The notes below the pieces were generated by a model that worked only from the letters and a program-made list of their open reading frames with translations, had not been told where the DNA came from and did no database searches. Shown here one piece after another: positions 17,319 through 26,467 of a DNA stretch of 64,000 nucleotides. The stretch spans positions 1 to 64,000 of the forward strand of contig CANMFM010000004.1 in assembly GCA_947497175.1 (NCBI GenBank), written 5' to 3'. The translations under genes and the position numbers were made by a program. This stretch comes from an uncultured Aquimarina sp. GTDB lineage: Bacteria; Bacteroidota; Bacteroidia; Flavobacteriales; Flavobacteriaceae. Positions within the stretch are counted from its first letter, which is position 1, and every line of letters begins with the position of its first letter.

Positions 17319-19376
17319 ATGGTCTCAAAAGAAATCAAATTATCTTCAGAATTTAAAACCCAAACTACAAAAGCAATAGCTTCGATTATTACTTTCGTAT
17401 TGGTATATATCTTAATTTTTCTATTATCTGTTGCTTTAACAGCAGCATGTGTATATGGCGGTGTAATGATTGCAATTACAATTCCAAGACTTTTTGGAAT
17501 TGCTTTAGGAATCGGGCTGGCAAGTTTAGGATTTATGGTGCTTTTCTTTTTATTGAAGTTTCTATTTAAATCGAATAAAGTAGATCGTTCTAATCTTCAT
17601 GAAATAACGAAGAAAGATGAACCGGAATTATTTAAATTGGTTAGTGAAATTGTAGAAGCTGTAGGAACAAGTTTTCCAAAGAGAGTGTATTTATCAACAG
17701 AAGTTAATGCTTCCGTTTTTTATGATTCAAACTTTTGGAGTATGTTTTTTCCGGTAAAGAAAAATTTACATATAGGACTTGGTTTGGTAAATTCAACACG
17801 AAAAGAAGAATTAAAAGCAATATTAGCTCATGAATTTGGCCATTTTTCACAGCGAACCATGAAGGTAGGAAGTTATGTGTATAATGTAAACCAAGTAATT
17901 TTTAATATGTTATATGATAATGATTCATATAATAAGGTTGTTCAAGAGTGGGCTAGTGCTAGTGGGTATTTCTCAATATTTGTGATCATTGCAATCAAAA
18001 TAGTAGAAGGTATCCAGTGGATTCTACAGATAATGTATGGGGTGGTTAATAAGAGTTATTTAGCATTGTCAAGAGAAATGGAATTTCACGCTGATGAAAT
18101 AGCGGCAAATGTCACAGGTTATGAACCTCTTAAAAGTTCTCTTCTTAGGATGACTTTGGCCGATCATTCTTTTAATACAGTTCTATCTTTTTATGAAGGA
18201 AAAATATCGGAGAACTTAAAAAGTGAAAACATTTTTAAAGAGCATCAATATTTGCAAAACTTTTTGGCAAAAGACGATGAAATTCCAATTGTAAATAACC
18301 TTCCTGAGGTTCCAATAGAAGAATTAAATAGATTTAATAAGTCTAAATTGGTGATCAAAGATCAATGGACATCACATCCAAGTACTGAAGATCGAATCAA
18401 AAAGCTGGAAGCAACCAATATTTTGTCTGAAGAATACACAAACGATTTGGCTAATGAGTTGTTTTATGATATAGAAAAAACTCAAAAACAACTTACACTT
18501 GAACTTTTTAAGAAAGTAAAATATCCAGAAACTCCAACATCAAATTCTCTAGAAAATTTTAAGTTAGAGTTTGAAGAAGAGTTTGAAAAAAATACTTTCT
18601 CTAAGGTGTTTAACGGTTATTATGATAGTAAAAACCCGATACCTTTTGACATTGACGCACATAAAGTTTCAGGATCCAAAAACAGCATTGAAGATTTATT
18701 TTCAGGAAAAATAATTAACTTAATTTATGATGCAATTGCCTTAGAAAATGATATTGAAAGTATTAAAAGAATTGCATACAAAACAGTTAAAATTAAGACT
18801 TTTGATTATGATGGTAAGAAGTATAGGCAAAAAGAAAGCAACGCTTTAATTCTAAAACTTCAGAAAGAACTAGAAGAGGTAAATAACAAAATAAAGCAAA
18901 ACGATATTGATATTTATAACTTCTTTGTAAAGGCTGAAGACAAGAATAATACAAATCGAATAAAAGAACTTTATTCTAAATTCTTTGATTTTGACGAAGA
19001 ATACAATTCTAAGATTGAGATTTATACGAAGTTATCAGATAAACTTCAATTTATTAATTTTAATACTCCATTCGATCAGATTAAATCCAATTTTAGAAAT
19101 ATTAAACCTTTAGAATCTGAATTAAGAGATGGTATCAAACAATTATTAAACGATGATAGTTACACTTCTGAAATAACTAAAGAGATGAAAAGGGCCTTTG
19201 AATCATACATAATAGGAGAAATAGAGTATTTTGGACATGAAAGATATTTTGATGATAATTTAGAAGTTCTATTCACTTCGTTGAATGGTTTTGGATATAT
19301 ATTATCTCGAGGGTATTTTCTCAAGAAAAAAGAATTATTAGATCATAAAGTATCTTTACTGGAAAGCAATAAGTAG
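17319..19376 (+). CDS. M48-family membrane zinc metalloprotease
   Basis: 685 residues. Two N-terminal transmembrane segments (IASIITFVLVYILIFLLSVALTAACVYGG and a following IALGIGLASLGFMVLFFLLKFLF) precede an M48 catalytic domain. The zinc site is AILAHEFGHFSQR (HExxH), with the third ligand in SREMEFHADEIAA. A further hydrophobic segment lies between them. The C-terminal 300 residues are charged and helical and have no recognisable domain. HtpX/CAAX-protease relatives cleave membrane or misfolded proteins at the inner membrane; the substrate here is unknown. Two small membrane-protein genes follow directly. Confidence 0.8.
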   Translation: MVSKEIKLSSEFKTQTTKAIASIITFVLVYILIFLLSVALTAACVYGGVMIAITIPRLFGIALGIGLASLGFMVLFFLLKFLFKSNKVDRSNLHEITKKDEPELFKLVSEIVEAVGTSFPKRVYLSTEVNASVFYDSNFWSMFFPVKKNLHIGLGLVNSTRKEELKAILAHEFGHFSQRTMKVGSYVYNVNQVIFNMLYDNDSYNKVVQEWASASGYFSIFVIIAIKIVEGIQWILQIMYGVVNKSYLALSREMEFHADEIAANVTGYEPLKSSLLRMTLADHSFNTVLSFYEGKISENLKSENIFKEHQYLQNFLAKDDEIPIVNNLPEVPIEELNRFNKSKLVIKDQWTSHPSTEDRIKKLEATNILSEEYTNDLANELFYDIEKTQKQLTLELFKKVKYPETPTSNSLENFKLEFEEEFEKNTFSKVFNGYYDSKNPIPFDIDAHKVSGSKNSIEDLFSGKIINLIYDAIALENDIESIKRIAYKTVKIKTFDYDGKKYRQKESNALILKLQKELEEVNNKIKQNDIDIYNFFVKAEDKNNTNRIKELYSKFFDFDEEYNSKIEIYTKLSDKLQFINFNTPFDQIKSNFRNIKPLESELRDGIKQLLNDDSYTSEITKEMKRAFESYIIGEIEYFGHERYFDDNLEVLFTSLNGFGYILSRGYFLKKKELLDHKVSLLESNK

Positions 19377-19393
19377 TTTAACACAATTAAATT

Positions 19394-19612
19394 ATGAGAT
19401 ATAACCGTGAATTACTAAATCTTGTAATTGTTAAATCGATTCAGTTTATCGTTGGAAACATTATTCTTTATTTAATTTTGTTATTAATTACACAGAAAAC
19501 AGAGTTGCATTTTAGCCTTAGTGCCTATGCAATAGGATATATCTTATTTTTAGCTTTTACTATCGGAGTTTTCTTTTATAAGAAAAATCTTGAGAAGAAT
19601 AAACATAATTGA
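19394..19612 (+). CDS. 72-residue two-helix membrane protein
   Basis: Two hydrophobic segments (IVKSIQFIVGNIILYLILLLIT and LSAYAIGYILFLAFTIGVFFY) separated by a short loop, with a basic tail. It starts 17 bp after the M48 protease gene and is probably co-transcribed with it. Function unknown. Confidence 0.55.
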   Translation: MRYNRELLNLVIVKSIQFIVGNIILYLILLLITQKTELHFSLSAYAIGYILFLAFTIGVFFYKKNLEKNKHN

Positions 19613-19668
19613 ATATATTTATTCTTTTAATAAAAAATGTATGAATCAAGAAATATTGAATTGAATTT

Positions 19669-20193
19669 ATGATTTTAAAAAATCTTTTACCTGTAATTGT
19701 GGTTTCAATGCTCATGGCAATACTTTATGCTGTATCAAAGAAAAAACCCAAAGAAGATGGACATGGAAATATGATTCTACAGCTACCAAAATTCTATCCA
19801 ATATTCGGAATTTTGGTTATTATTGGTGGACTTGGATTATTAATCTTTGCTTTCTTCTTTGGTAAAGAGAATGATGCAATTTTAGCTTCTATTTGTAGCC
19901 TATTAGCATTTCTTACTGATTTGTATTTATTTGCTAAGGGTTATATATCCTATATTAAGGTTACCGATTCAGGAATTATAGAAACCTCTATGTTTGGAAA
20001 ACAAAATGAAATTAAATGGGATGAGATCAATGACTTATCCTTTGGAAAGGTTAGCTTAGAATTGAAAATTGCAGCTTCTGACAAAAATATTAAAGCCCAT
20101 ATGCATTTAATTGGTTTCGATAACTTGATAACTAGATTGGAAGAGAAAACCGGAAAATCAAAATCTGAAATGGGAATTCCTGAATTAAATTAG
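19669..20193 (+). CDS. membrane protein with PH-like soluble domain
   Basis: 174 residues. Three hydrophobic segments (LLPVIVVSMLMAILYAV, FGILVIIGGLGLLIFAFFFG and LASICSLLAFLTDLYLFA) are followed by a beta-rich domain (YIKVTDSGIIETSMFGKQNEIKWDEINDLSFGKVSLELKI). The pattern VTDSGI...FGKQNEIKWDEI is that of bacterial PH-like domains, which sit on the cytoplasmic side of the membrane. It closes the 17.3-20.2 kb cluster. Specific function unknown. Confidence 0.55.
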   Translation: MILKNLLPVIVVSMLMAILYAVSKKKPKEDGHGNMILQLPKFYPIFGILVIIGGLGLLIFAFFFGKENDAILASICSLLAFLTDLYLFAKGYISYIKVTDSGIIETSMFGKQNEIKWDEINDLSFGKVSLELKIAASDKNIKAHMHLIGFDNLITRLEEKTGKSKSEMGIPELN

Positions 20194-20245
20194 CATATAA
20201 GAATTTTTAAGTTACCCCTGGATACAAGTAAAGTGTAAAAACAAT

Positions 20246-20416
20246 TCACTCCTCCACCCCAAAAGCCCTAAACACCATCCGTACCTCATAAGGATATAAT
20301 AATTGTCTACGACCCGTATTTAACCCCTCAATTTCTTTAAGTTTTAATCTCAGGGTTTCTCGGCTTATACCAAACTTTAAAGCGAGCTCGGCTTTACTCC
20401 AAAATCTCATTTCCAT
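20246..20416 (-). CDS. small HTH protein divergent from the virus-like operon
   Basis: 56 residues, translated from the minus strand with ATG at 20416 (a second ATG two codons on): a helix-turn-helix segment (FWSKAELALKFGISRETLRLKLKEIEGL) followed by LLYPYEVRMVFRAFGVEE. The C-terminal L(L/Y)xPxEVxxxFxxxG pattern is shared with the HTH protein at 30771-31001 near the right end of the virus-like block. It faces away from the structural operon across a 190-bp gap, a typical position for an element repressor or early regulator. Confidence 0.55.
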   Translation of the reverse strand: MEMRFWSKAELALKFGISRETLRLKLKEIEGLNTGRRQLLYPYEVRMVFRAFGVEE

Positions 20417-20606
20417 AGTACTATTTTAATTCGTTTTAGACTTTTATAACTTCAAGAACCAAATGTTTACCAGTTTTGTAAACTCGGCCCAGTAACCCCA
20501 CTAAACTACAAGGATTTCAAGTAACAACCATAGCTAAAACAGGCTTATACAATCTCATTTGTATGTTGTTTTCAAACCCTATTTCTTTGATATAAAACAA
20601 AGAATT

Positions 20607-21068
20607 ATGTTCAAATGGATTGCCGGAGGATTGGCCGCATTTTTTTCGATACGATACTTATCCCGGTTACAACGGGCAAGTACTAATATCACCTCTCGTA
20701 TACGAGTGCGTATCCATAAGATCAATCTAACCGGGATTGAACTCAAAGCAGAAGTGCAATTACAAAACCCCAACCCGGTATCCTTAAAGCTACAACATCC
20801 ATTTGTCAAAATTTTATTTAAAGATAAACTGTTAGGCAGTTCCACGATTGAAAACCAGGTTATTGAGATTCCCGAGAACAGCCAAAAGAATTTTGAATTA
20901 CAGATTCAATCCGCAGGATGGCTGACACTCATCCAAATACTGGGAACTAAAGTAGTAAGCGATATTCGATCCGGAGCTCCCATTCAATTAAAGATTCAAA
21001 CACAGGTAACCACCAGGGTCAATGGATTGCCTTATGAAAAAATGGATAACATCATAGTACAACTCTAA
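20607..21068 (+). CDS. LEA/WHy-type membrane-anchored protein, first gene of the virus-like block
   Basis: I choose the ATG at 20607 (MFKWIAGGLAAFFSIRYLSRL) rather than 20559 because it puts a hydrophobic anchor at the very N-terminus. The rest is a LEA14/WHy-like immunoglobulin fold: INLTGIELKAEVQLQNPNPVSLKLQHPFVKILFKDKLLGSS, with the family's LxNPNPxxL signature. 153 residues. It overlaps or abuts the next gene (stop at 21068, next ATG at 21068) and is therefore in one operon with it. A structural or membrane-associated role in the particle is inference. Confidence 0.6.
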   Translation: MFKWIAGGLAAFFSIRYLSRLQRASTNITSRIRVRIHKINLTGIELKAEVQLQNPNPVSLKLQHPFVKILFKDKLLGSSTIENQVIEIPENSQKNFELQIQSAGWLTLIQILGTKVVSDIRSGAPIQLKIQTQVTTRVNGLPYEKMDNIIVQL

Positions 21069-21964
21069 TGCAGGCACAGGCAAAACGACATATCCGTTCG
21101 GGAGCGCAGTTTTCTCATTTGATTCCTCAACGTATCAGCAAGGATACGGTGGTTATAGGTTCCGGGAAAGCGCAACTACAAGATACCCTAAACCTGATGA
21201 AAAAGATCATTCAGGAGACTAAGGAAGATACTGCGACACTTGCTATACACTTAAAAGGACATACTGTGAAAGAGACTTGCAAGAATATCTGGCAGTTTGT
21301 CTATGGCCATATCCAATATACCATGGATAAAACCGGTATAGAGCAAGTACGTCGACCTTCCCGAACATGGGCTGATCGCAATAGCGGAGTGGATTGTGAT
21401 TGTTATACGGTTTTTATCAGTAGTATCCTTTTTAATCTTGGAATCCCCTTTAAAATGAGAATTACCAAGTATGGAGGTAAAAAACACTTTCAACATGTAT
21501 ATCCTATAGTACCCACACCCGGAGGTCATATTACCATGGATTGTGTGACGGACAAATTCAATCACGAAGTCCCATATTCTGAAAAGAAAGACATCGGGAT
21601 TAACGATACTATAGATACTCAAGATATCACCGGGTTAAGTGGTGTGGATACGGCAGATATCAGCCTGGATGGTATAATCCAAGAACGCATTCCATTACGA
21701 GAGATGATTCCCAATAGGACGACAAGGATAAAATGTACACCAAGCCCCATATCTACTCAGGGAAAACGAAAGGTTGTAACCTCAGGAACTCTGGTATCTC
21801 CTTTTCGGTTTAAGGAACATCAAAATGCAAAAACGAGTACCTCTAAAAAGGATTTCAATTTGCTGAATTACCTACTCATCTCGGTGATTTCCGTTTCTGT
21901 GGGAATTGGAGTTATCAAGCTATTGACTAAAAAAGCGCAAAGAGCGAAATACGTAAAAAAATAA
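21068..21964 (+). CDS. transglutaminase-like cysteine protease with C-terminal membrane anchor
   Basis: 298 residues. Catalytic triad candidates of a transglutaminase-like fold are visible: Cys in GVDCDCYTVFISSILFNLGIPF, His in KHFQHVYPIV, and Asp in GHITMDCVTD. The sequence before the Cys (WQFVYGHIQYTMDKTGIEQVRRPSRTWADRNSGVDC) has the family's F(V/I)xxxIxYxxD...P...W pattern. A C-terminal hydrophobic segment (YLLISVISVSVGIGVIKLL) with a basic tail may anchor it in a membrane. Possible roles are capsid-protein maturation or host-wall cleavage; neither can be decided here. Confidence 0.65.
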   Translation: MQAQAKRHIRSGAQFSHLIPQRISKDTVVIGSGKAQLQDTLNLMKKIIQETKEDTATLAIHLKGHTVKETCKNIWQFVYGHIQYTMDKTGIEQVRRPSRTWADRNSGVDCDCYTVFISSILFNLGIPFKMRITKYGGKKHFQHVYPIVPTPGGHITMDCVTDKFNHEVPYSEKKDIGINDTIDTQDITGLSGVDTADISLDGIIQERIPLREMIPNRTTRIKCTPSPISTQGKRKVVTSGTLVSPFRFKEHQNAKTSTSKKDFNLLNYLLISVISVSVGIGVIKLLTKKAQRAKYVKK

Positions 21965-21986
21965 ATCGGGCTTATGACCCTTAAAA

Positions 21987-23306
21987 ATGACACCTATGGA
22001 ATTACACCGATTGGATGGCTTTGATGCCAGCGGACTAGATCATATGGAGATCACAGGAAGCCTTTCCCAACAGGAACCTGATCTGATGCTAAAAGGCGTT
22101 AATGACGCCCCTGATATCGCCTATGAAATTTTAGATAAAGATGGAAATGTGATCTTATATGCCGATAGCGAAGAGAATATTTATGTGATCGATGGCTTGG
22201 GAGGTTTCTTTAAAAAGATTGGACGTGGATTAAAGAAGTTTACCCGAAAAGTAGGTAAGTATGTAATTAAACCTGTGGTCAGGACCTTAAATCGTTTTAT
22301 TAATCCTGTGACCATTTTACTTCGTAATGGATTTTTACTAGCCATGAAGTCTGACATGATGAAGGTTGCCAGCCGACTTCGCTTTGGGTATCTCAGTACC
22401 ACCCAGGCCAAGAAAATGGGAGTCGATATGCGCAAGTTTGGTAAGCTTCGAAAAGCGGTAGAAAAAGCAGAGAAAATTTATCGCGTGGCCGGAGGAAGAG
22501 GTAGAAACCTTAGAAAAGCTATTCTTACCGGAAAAGGGAACAGGGATCGAAAAGTACCATTAAGTGGTTTTACCATTGGAAGTATTGATGAGGAACCGAT
22601 CTTTTATAGTGATCCTTTTGAAAAATTCGTGGTAGAATCAGATGTGGACACTTTTGAAGCATTTTTAAATAATGAAGGACACCTGGATGGATTAGGAGCA
22701 GTTGCTACCGGAACTGCAGTTGCTGCTGCCAGTGGCGCGGTTGCTAGTGTGGCTAAGGTACTCAGCAAAATTGGAAACATTTTCGGGAAGGCAAATAATG
22801 TAGTGAACCAGGTGAGCCAGGTCAAACAACAAGCACAAACCTTGTTTCAAAAACCAAGGAGATTTCCAAGACCTCCTGCGCCCCGACCCTTGCCACAACC
22901 TCTACCACGTTCTATACCAAGAACGAGCGTACGACCTACCCGGATTTCAAGAGGACCTGCAAGGTCTGTGCCTGCAGTGATTTCAAGAAATAAACCGCTA
23001 CCCGCTAAAACCAATACGACAACATCAGCTGAAAAGAAAAGCTGGATCGAACGAAATAAAACCCCGTTACTTATAGGAGCAGGTGTTTTGGTGGCTGGAA
23101 GTGCCATTGCCATAGCGGTAAAATCGAATACTAAGAAAGCTTCGAGACCAGTTTCCGGAGTTCCGAGAAAACGCCTCAAGCAAGGGAAGCAAAAAAATAC
23201 TGGTAGAGATGCACTTGGACGATTTACTAAAGGGCATACTGTAAAAAAGAAAAGAACAGTAAAACGAAAAGCCCCAGAAAAACTAATCCCCAAGGCTCTG
23301 CTATGA
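21987..23306 (+). CDS. long basic putative internal/minor virion protein
   Basis: 439 residues, no recognised family. Visible parts: acidic N-terminus; amphipathic basic helix (GGFFKKIGRGLKKFTRKVGKYVIKPVVRTLNRFI); a second IGSIDEEPIFYSDPFEKF segment; an Ala/Val/Gly-rich hydrophobic helix (GLGAVATGTAVAAASGAVAS); a proline/arginine-rich linker (PRRFPRPPAPRPLPQPLPR); a transmembrane helix (PLLIGAGVLVAGSAIAIAV); and a very basic tail containing GRDALGRFTKGH. Membrane-lytic-looking and DNA-condensing-looking segments in one protein recall internal minor proteins of lipid-containing or tailless viruses. This is an analogy by composition, not homology. Confidence 0.5.
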   Translation: MTPMELHRLDGFDASGLDHMEITGSLSQQEPDLMLKGVNDAPDIAYEILDKDGNVILYADSEENIYVIDGLGGFFKKIGRGLKKFTRKVGKYVIKPVVRTLNRFINPVTILLRNGFLLAMKSDMMKVASRLRFGYLSTTQAKKMGVDMRKFGKLRKAVEKAEKIYRVAGGRGRNLRKAILTGKGNRDRKVPLSGFTIGSIDEEPIFYSDPFEKFVVESDVDTFEAFLNNEGHLDGLGAVATGTAVAAASGAVASVAKVLSKIGNIFGKANNVVNQVSQVKQQAQTLFQKPRRFPRPPAPRPLPQPLPRSIPRTSVRPTRISRGPARSVPAVISRNKPLPAKTNTTTSAEKKSWIERNKTPLLIGAGVLVAGSAIAIAVKSNTKKASRPVSGVPRKRLKQGKQKNTGRDALGRFTKGHTVKKKRTVKRKAPEKLIPKALL

Positions 23307-23423
23307 TTTTTAGTAATTGAAATTAGATCGTCAGATAATTCCAATACAAAATCTCCTTAATAAACAGGATAAATATAGTGCGCTGACAAGGCAAAGAAAT
23401 GAACTAAACATTATTAAATAATT

Positions 23424-24023
23424 ATGAAAACAAAAGCAAATGTAAAAGATAGTCTCCTGGAAGTAGGACAACACCTGAGTACAGGAGTATTAGGAATGGT
23501 AGCTGGTTCTGCCGTAGGTAGGTATTCCCTCGCCCTTGGTGCGCTGACCATATTCGGGGGAGCCTACTACGGTAAAGATTGGATTACTTCGGCAGGAGTC
23601 GGAATGGCATTCTCTAATGGATTTGGAGGGAAGTCGAAAACCACCAATGGTATTGATGGTATCCAAGACAATCTGGAAGAAGCTAAAGACAGGGCAGTCA
23701 ACTCTTTAAAGGCCATTGGTAAAAAACTATACCTTGATAAGCTATCGCCTTCCATGGCACAGAAACTTTCTCTAGGGAATTTAGAAGATCGTCCCCTGGT
23801 ATTTATGGGATCGGATATGGTGGATGAAGGTGACTTTAATACCGATGAGATTGATGATGTGATCCAAAGGATAGAAGCCGGAGAACCTATTCCCACAGCT
23901 GACATACAAGAAGATTTCACCCAGGGTGTGGACGGTGATATGGGGGCAATACATTTTGGAAATCTTGACATGACCGAATTACAAGGGTCAGAAGATATCA
24001 CAGAACTCAACGCAGTAGCCTAA
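23424..24023 (+). CDS. small membrane protein of the virus-like block
   Basis: 199 residues. A glycine-rich hydrophobic region (STGVLGMVAGSAVGRYSLALGALTIFGGAYYGKDWITSAGVGMAFSNGFGG, whose clear core is LALGALTIFGGAYYG) is followed by a helical and then strongly acidic C-terminal half (DEGDFNTDEIDDVIQRIEAGE). Composition suits a membrane-associated virion or assembly component. No database family can be named by eye. Confidence 0.5.
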   Translation: MKTKANVKDSLLEVGQHLSTGVLGMVAGSAVGRYSLALGALTIFGGAYYGKDWITSAGVGMAFSNGFGGKSKTTNGIDGIQDNLEEAKDRAVNSLKAIGKKLYLDKLSPSMAQKLSLGNLEDRPLVFMGSDMVDEGDFNTDEIDDVIQRIEAGEPIPTADIQEDFTQGVDGDMGAIHFGNLDMTELQGSEDITELNAVA

Positions 24024-24140
24024 GTCGCAAGGCGATGGCTATAAATTATTAGAGTCGTTAGTACAAGATATTGAGTTTTCAATACTACTGTAAAAGATAT
24101 TCTAATTACTCATTACTAAATACTTAATACTAATAATACA

Positions 24141-24773
24141 ATGAATACCATGAAAAAAAGTTCAAGAGCACAATTTTTAGAAATTGTCAATGCTCATATC
24201 TCCCTTAGAGACCAGGCAAAAAAGTACGATCCTGCTATGGTCAAGGTAGCTATGGATATTAAAGATGGAAGATTACAACTGGCGGATGCTGCCTATTACT
24301 CTATCAAGTTTGCAGGCAACCGGGCTAATATTGATATGTTCGAAACCCAGGATGCCAAGGAGATTGGGATCACTAATGTCACCCAATCCAAGTTACAGAA
24401 AGATAGATTGTTTTTATGCAACCGTATTATCCTGTTAGCAGCTGAGATTGATGGCGATCTGCCTGATAGTGATTCCCAACTAAAAAAGACGATCAAGCAA
24501 ACCAACTTTGATAGTATTAAAAAGGTAGCAGGCCTACAAAATGGAGTATTTTCCCTGGTGGCCAATAAAAAGACCATCATTGATGAGCGTCCGATGCAGG
24601 AATTTGTGACCGATAATAATCTGATGACCAATCTAGGAACCTACTACCTGGAGAGTCCACGATTTATTCGCGATGATGAAGAGTTTGAATTCAATATCGA
24701 ATTGGGTGATGATGCCCCGGAGAAAACGTTGGTTAAGGTAGTTCTGGCAGGAACAGTGACCATTCCGGCATAA
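24141..24773 (+). CDS. candidate major capsid-type protein
   Basis: 210 residues, one of the most regular proteins of the block and preceded by a 117-bp leader. N-terminal helices (SSRAQFLEIVNAHISLRDQ) lead into a beta-rich part. The C-terminus reads YYLESPRFIRDDEEFEFNIELGDD, then VKVVLAGTVTIPA, which looks like the BIDG/CHEF strands and edge strand of a viral jelly roll. An invariant-looking LAGTVTIP ending and lack of signal peptide fit a coat protein. It is followed 8 bp later by another beta-rich protein. The capsid assignment is inference from composition and context. Confidence 0.4.
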   Translation: MNTMKKSSRAQFLEIVNAHISLRDQAKKYDPAMVKVAMDIKDGRLQLADAAYYSIKFAGNRANIDMFETQDAKEIGITNVTQSKLQKDRLFLCNRIILLAAEIDGDLPDSDSQLKKTIKQTNFDSIKKVAGLQNGVFSLVANKKTIIDERPMQEFVTDNNLMTNLGTYYLESPRFIRDDEEFEFNIELGDDAPEKTLVKVVLAGTVTIPA

Positions 24774-24781
24774 TTCATTGG

Positions 24782-25177
24782 ATGATGGAAAATAGTACCA
24801 AAGAAACGCGCGTAACCTTCTCTTTTAGGATTCCTGAGGCCAATAAGCTGATTACTGTAGATAACCTGGAGCTGCCTAAACACACCAAAATGGTCAAAGG
24901 GCTTCAGCTGATCTCGGATTATCCCGATAAGCTCTACTACAGGGGAAGTCAACGTATCGAGATTGGTGGTGAGGAACTCTTCCCCGACGGGTTTGATAGT
25001 AAGATCTTGATGTCTTCTTTAAGTGTTGCTCCTAAAGAACGATTCTTTGATTTAGGAGCGGTATTACCGGGAGACCTATCGGTGAAAGTGCGCTACCAAG
25101 ATACTGATCATCCCAGTACGGATTTTCGAGAAGGATATAAGGTAAGCCTAATTATACTCATCCACGAAGCCGTATAG
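24782..25177 (+). CDS. small beta-rich protein, candidate capsid/penton component
   Basis: 131 residues. Alternating hydrophobic strands are visible: TRVTFSFRIPEANKLITVDN, YYRGSQRIEIGGEELFPDGF and DLSVKVRYQDTDHP, then YKVSLIILIHEAV. The C-terminal VSLIILIHEA strand parallels the VKVVLAGTV strand of the neighbour. No signal peptide or membrane segment. I recognise no family, but the fold looks like a single jelly roll. Confidence 0.4.
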   Translation: MMENSTKETRVTFSFRIPEANKLITVDNLELPKHTKMVKGLQLISDYPDKLYYRGSQRIEIGGEELFPDGFDSKILMSSLSVAPKERFFDLGAVLPGDLSVKVRYQDTDHPSTDFREGYKVSLIILIHEAV

Positions 25178-25197
25178 CGGCATTTAAAAATGAAAAA

Positions 25198-25722
25198 ATG
25201 AAATGTAAGATTGAGACATACAATAAAGAAGACGGTAAGAGTGTTATAGTTCGCAGGAAGTTTGTGCCTATACAATTTAAAATAACAAAGGAAAACCAAT
25301 TTGTAAACGCCTCGGCCAAACTTCCTTTTACTACATCTAAAGTGATTGGAGTGCTTACCGTTAAAAAGGTAAACACCTGTAATAAAGCCATCTTTGCACC
25401 CAGATATTATACCGGAGTTACCGACAATCAAATACAGGATGCTTCTTTTTTAGAAACCAATCCGGGGGAAGAGTATGCCCAACCCTACCCGCCTGATCTT
25501 ACATTCGATATTTTTTCTGATTTCAAGTGGTGGTACTTTGCACATCCTATCCTGGATCGAAAGCCGATCATCACCTTAAATGGGTTTGATTTAGAAATAG
25601 TACCCAAAACAATTACTATCAATTTGGAGGGGTACTGTGATCCGCAGGACTACTATCTCTGGAGCGGGATTCTTCCTCTGGAGGGAACCGGGCTATCGAT
25701 CTCATTTACTGATTCCATATAA
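25198..25722 (+). CDS. beta-rich virion-type protein
   Basis: 174 residues without signal peptide. Strands include KSVIVRRKFVPIQFKITK, KVIGVLTVKKV, FKWWYFAHPILDRKPIITLNG and the final CDPQDYYLWSGILPLEGTGLSISFTDSI. It starts 20 bp after the preceding gene and ends 13 bp before the next. Context makes it another surface or capsid-vertex component; no direct homology can be claimed. Confidence 0.4.
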   Translation: MKCKIETYNKEDGKSVIVRRKFVPIQFKITKENQFVNASAKLPFTTSKVIGVLTVKKVNTCNKAIFAPRYYTGVTDNQIQDASFLETNPGEEYAQPYPPDLTFDIFSDFKWWYFAHPILDRKPIITLNGFDLEIVPKTITINLEGYCDPQDYYLWSGILPLEGTGLSISFTDSI

Positions 25723-25733
25723 ACGAATGAATT

Positions 25734-26033
25734 ATGATACTAGGAACACTCACCCTTCAGCAAAAAAGAGGGGTGTTTTATAAAGAGATACACATCGCTT
25801 GTGCAGATCAGTTTTCCAATATAGAAAACAACGAATTAAACGGTAATGCTGCTCTTTCAGATCAAAATGCTCATGAAAGCTTCAGAGTAAACCCAGTGGA
25901 TGAATCGGGTACTACAGATTATATCTCAGCCACCTTTGAAGATGATGGAAAAGCCAACTATCCCTATGAGATTACCGTATGGCTTCTTATCGAAAGTCAA
26001 TTCAGTCCGGTCCAGCCCATCATGGGCATTTGA
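25734..26033 (+). CDS. 99-residue beta-rich protein of the virus-like block
   Basis: Reads MILGTLTLQQKRGVFYKEIHIACADQ, then HESFRVNPVDESGTTDYISATFEDDGKANYPYEITVWLLIESQF. A compact beta protein without cysteines beyond one and without signal. It sits in the run of small beta proteins between 24.1 and 26.5 kb and is probably co-transcribed with them. Confidence 0.45.
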   Translation: MILGTLTLQQKRGVFYKEIHIACADQFSNIENNELNGNAALSDQNAHESFRVNPVDESGTTDYISATFEDDGKANYPYEITVWLLIESQFSPVQPIMGI

Positions 26034-26131
26034 AATCATACGAATCACGTGTGATAAAAGGATAGAGTATGCATAGGAATAATATAATAAATCACGCTTT
26101 GCGTGTGAGACAATAAAATATAAGAGGTGTT

Positions 26132-26467
26132 ATGCAGGAAGAATTTGCAATACAATATGCCGATAGAAGGGCCAAAGAGAGAGGATACGATTCGTACCGA
26201 ATTGTTTATCGGGAATTTGTGATTCCTGCCAAAGGAATGCTCAAATTCCAGGCAAACAATGAGCTTTGGCTCATCACCCATATCGGGTGGGGACTGATTG
26301 TAAAATCAGACTATGGCCGACATGAACATTGGTACACCCAGGGGATTGTAGAAAACTCTTATGAGCATGGGGATCATATCGAGATTCGAAATGCCAGGGA
26401 TGAGCAGGCTACTATTCGTTTTTTACAGGTGATCTTAAAAACTAAAGATGATGGAAGTAAGACATAA
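26132..26467 (+). CDS. 111-residue beta-rich protein of the virus-like block
   Basis: Contains FVIPAKGMLKFQANNELWLITHIGWGLIVKSDYGRHEHW and HIEIRNARDEQATIRFLQVILKTKD, alternating strands with charged turns. The last 20 bp overlap the start of the coiled-coil gene in another frame, so the two are likely translationally coupled. No family is recognised. Confidence 0.45.
   Translation: MQEEFAIQYADRRAKERGYDSYRIVYREFVIPAKGMLKFQANNELWLITHIGWGLIVKSDYGRHEHWYTQGIVENSYEHGDHIEIRNARDEQATIRFLQVILKTKDDGSKT

Noticed and set aside
22181-23344. Minus-strand frames (22181-22435, 22604-22898, 22847-23344) as genes
   Set aside because: They lie opposite the long basic protein gene, are Cys/Ser/Val-rich antisense artefacts and have no start context.
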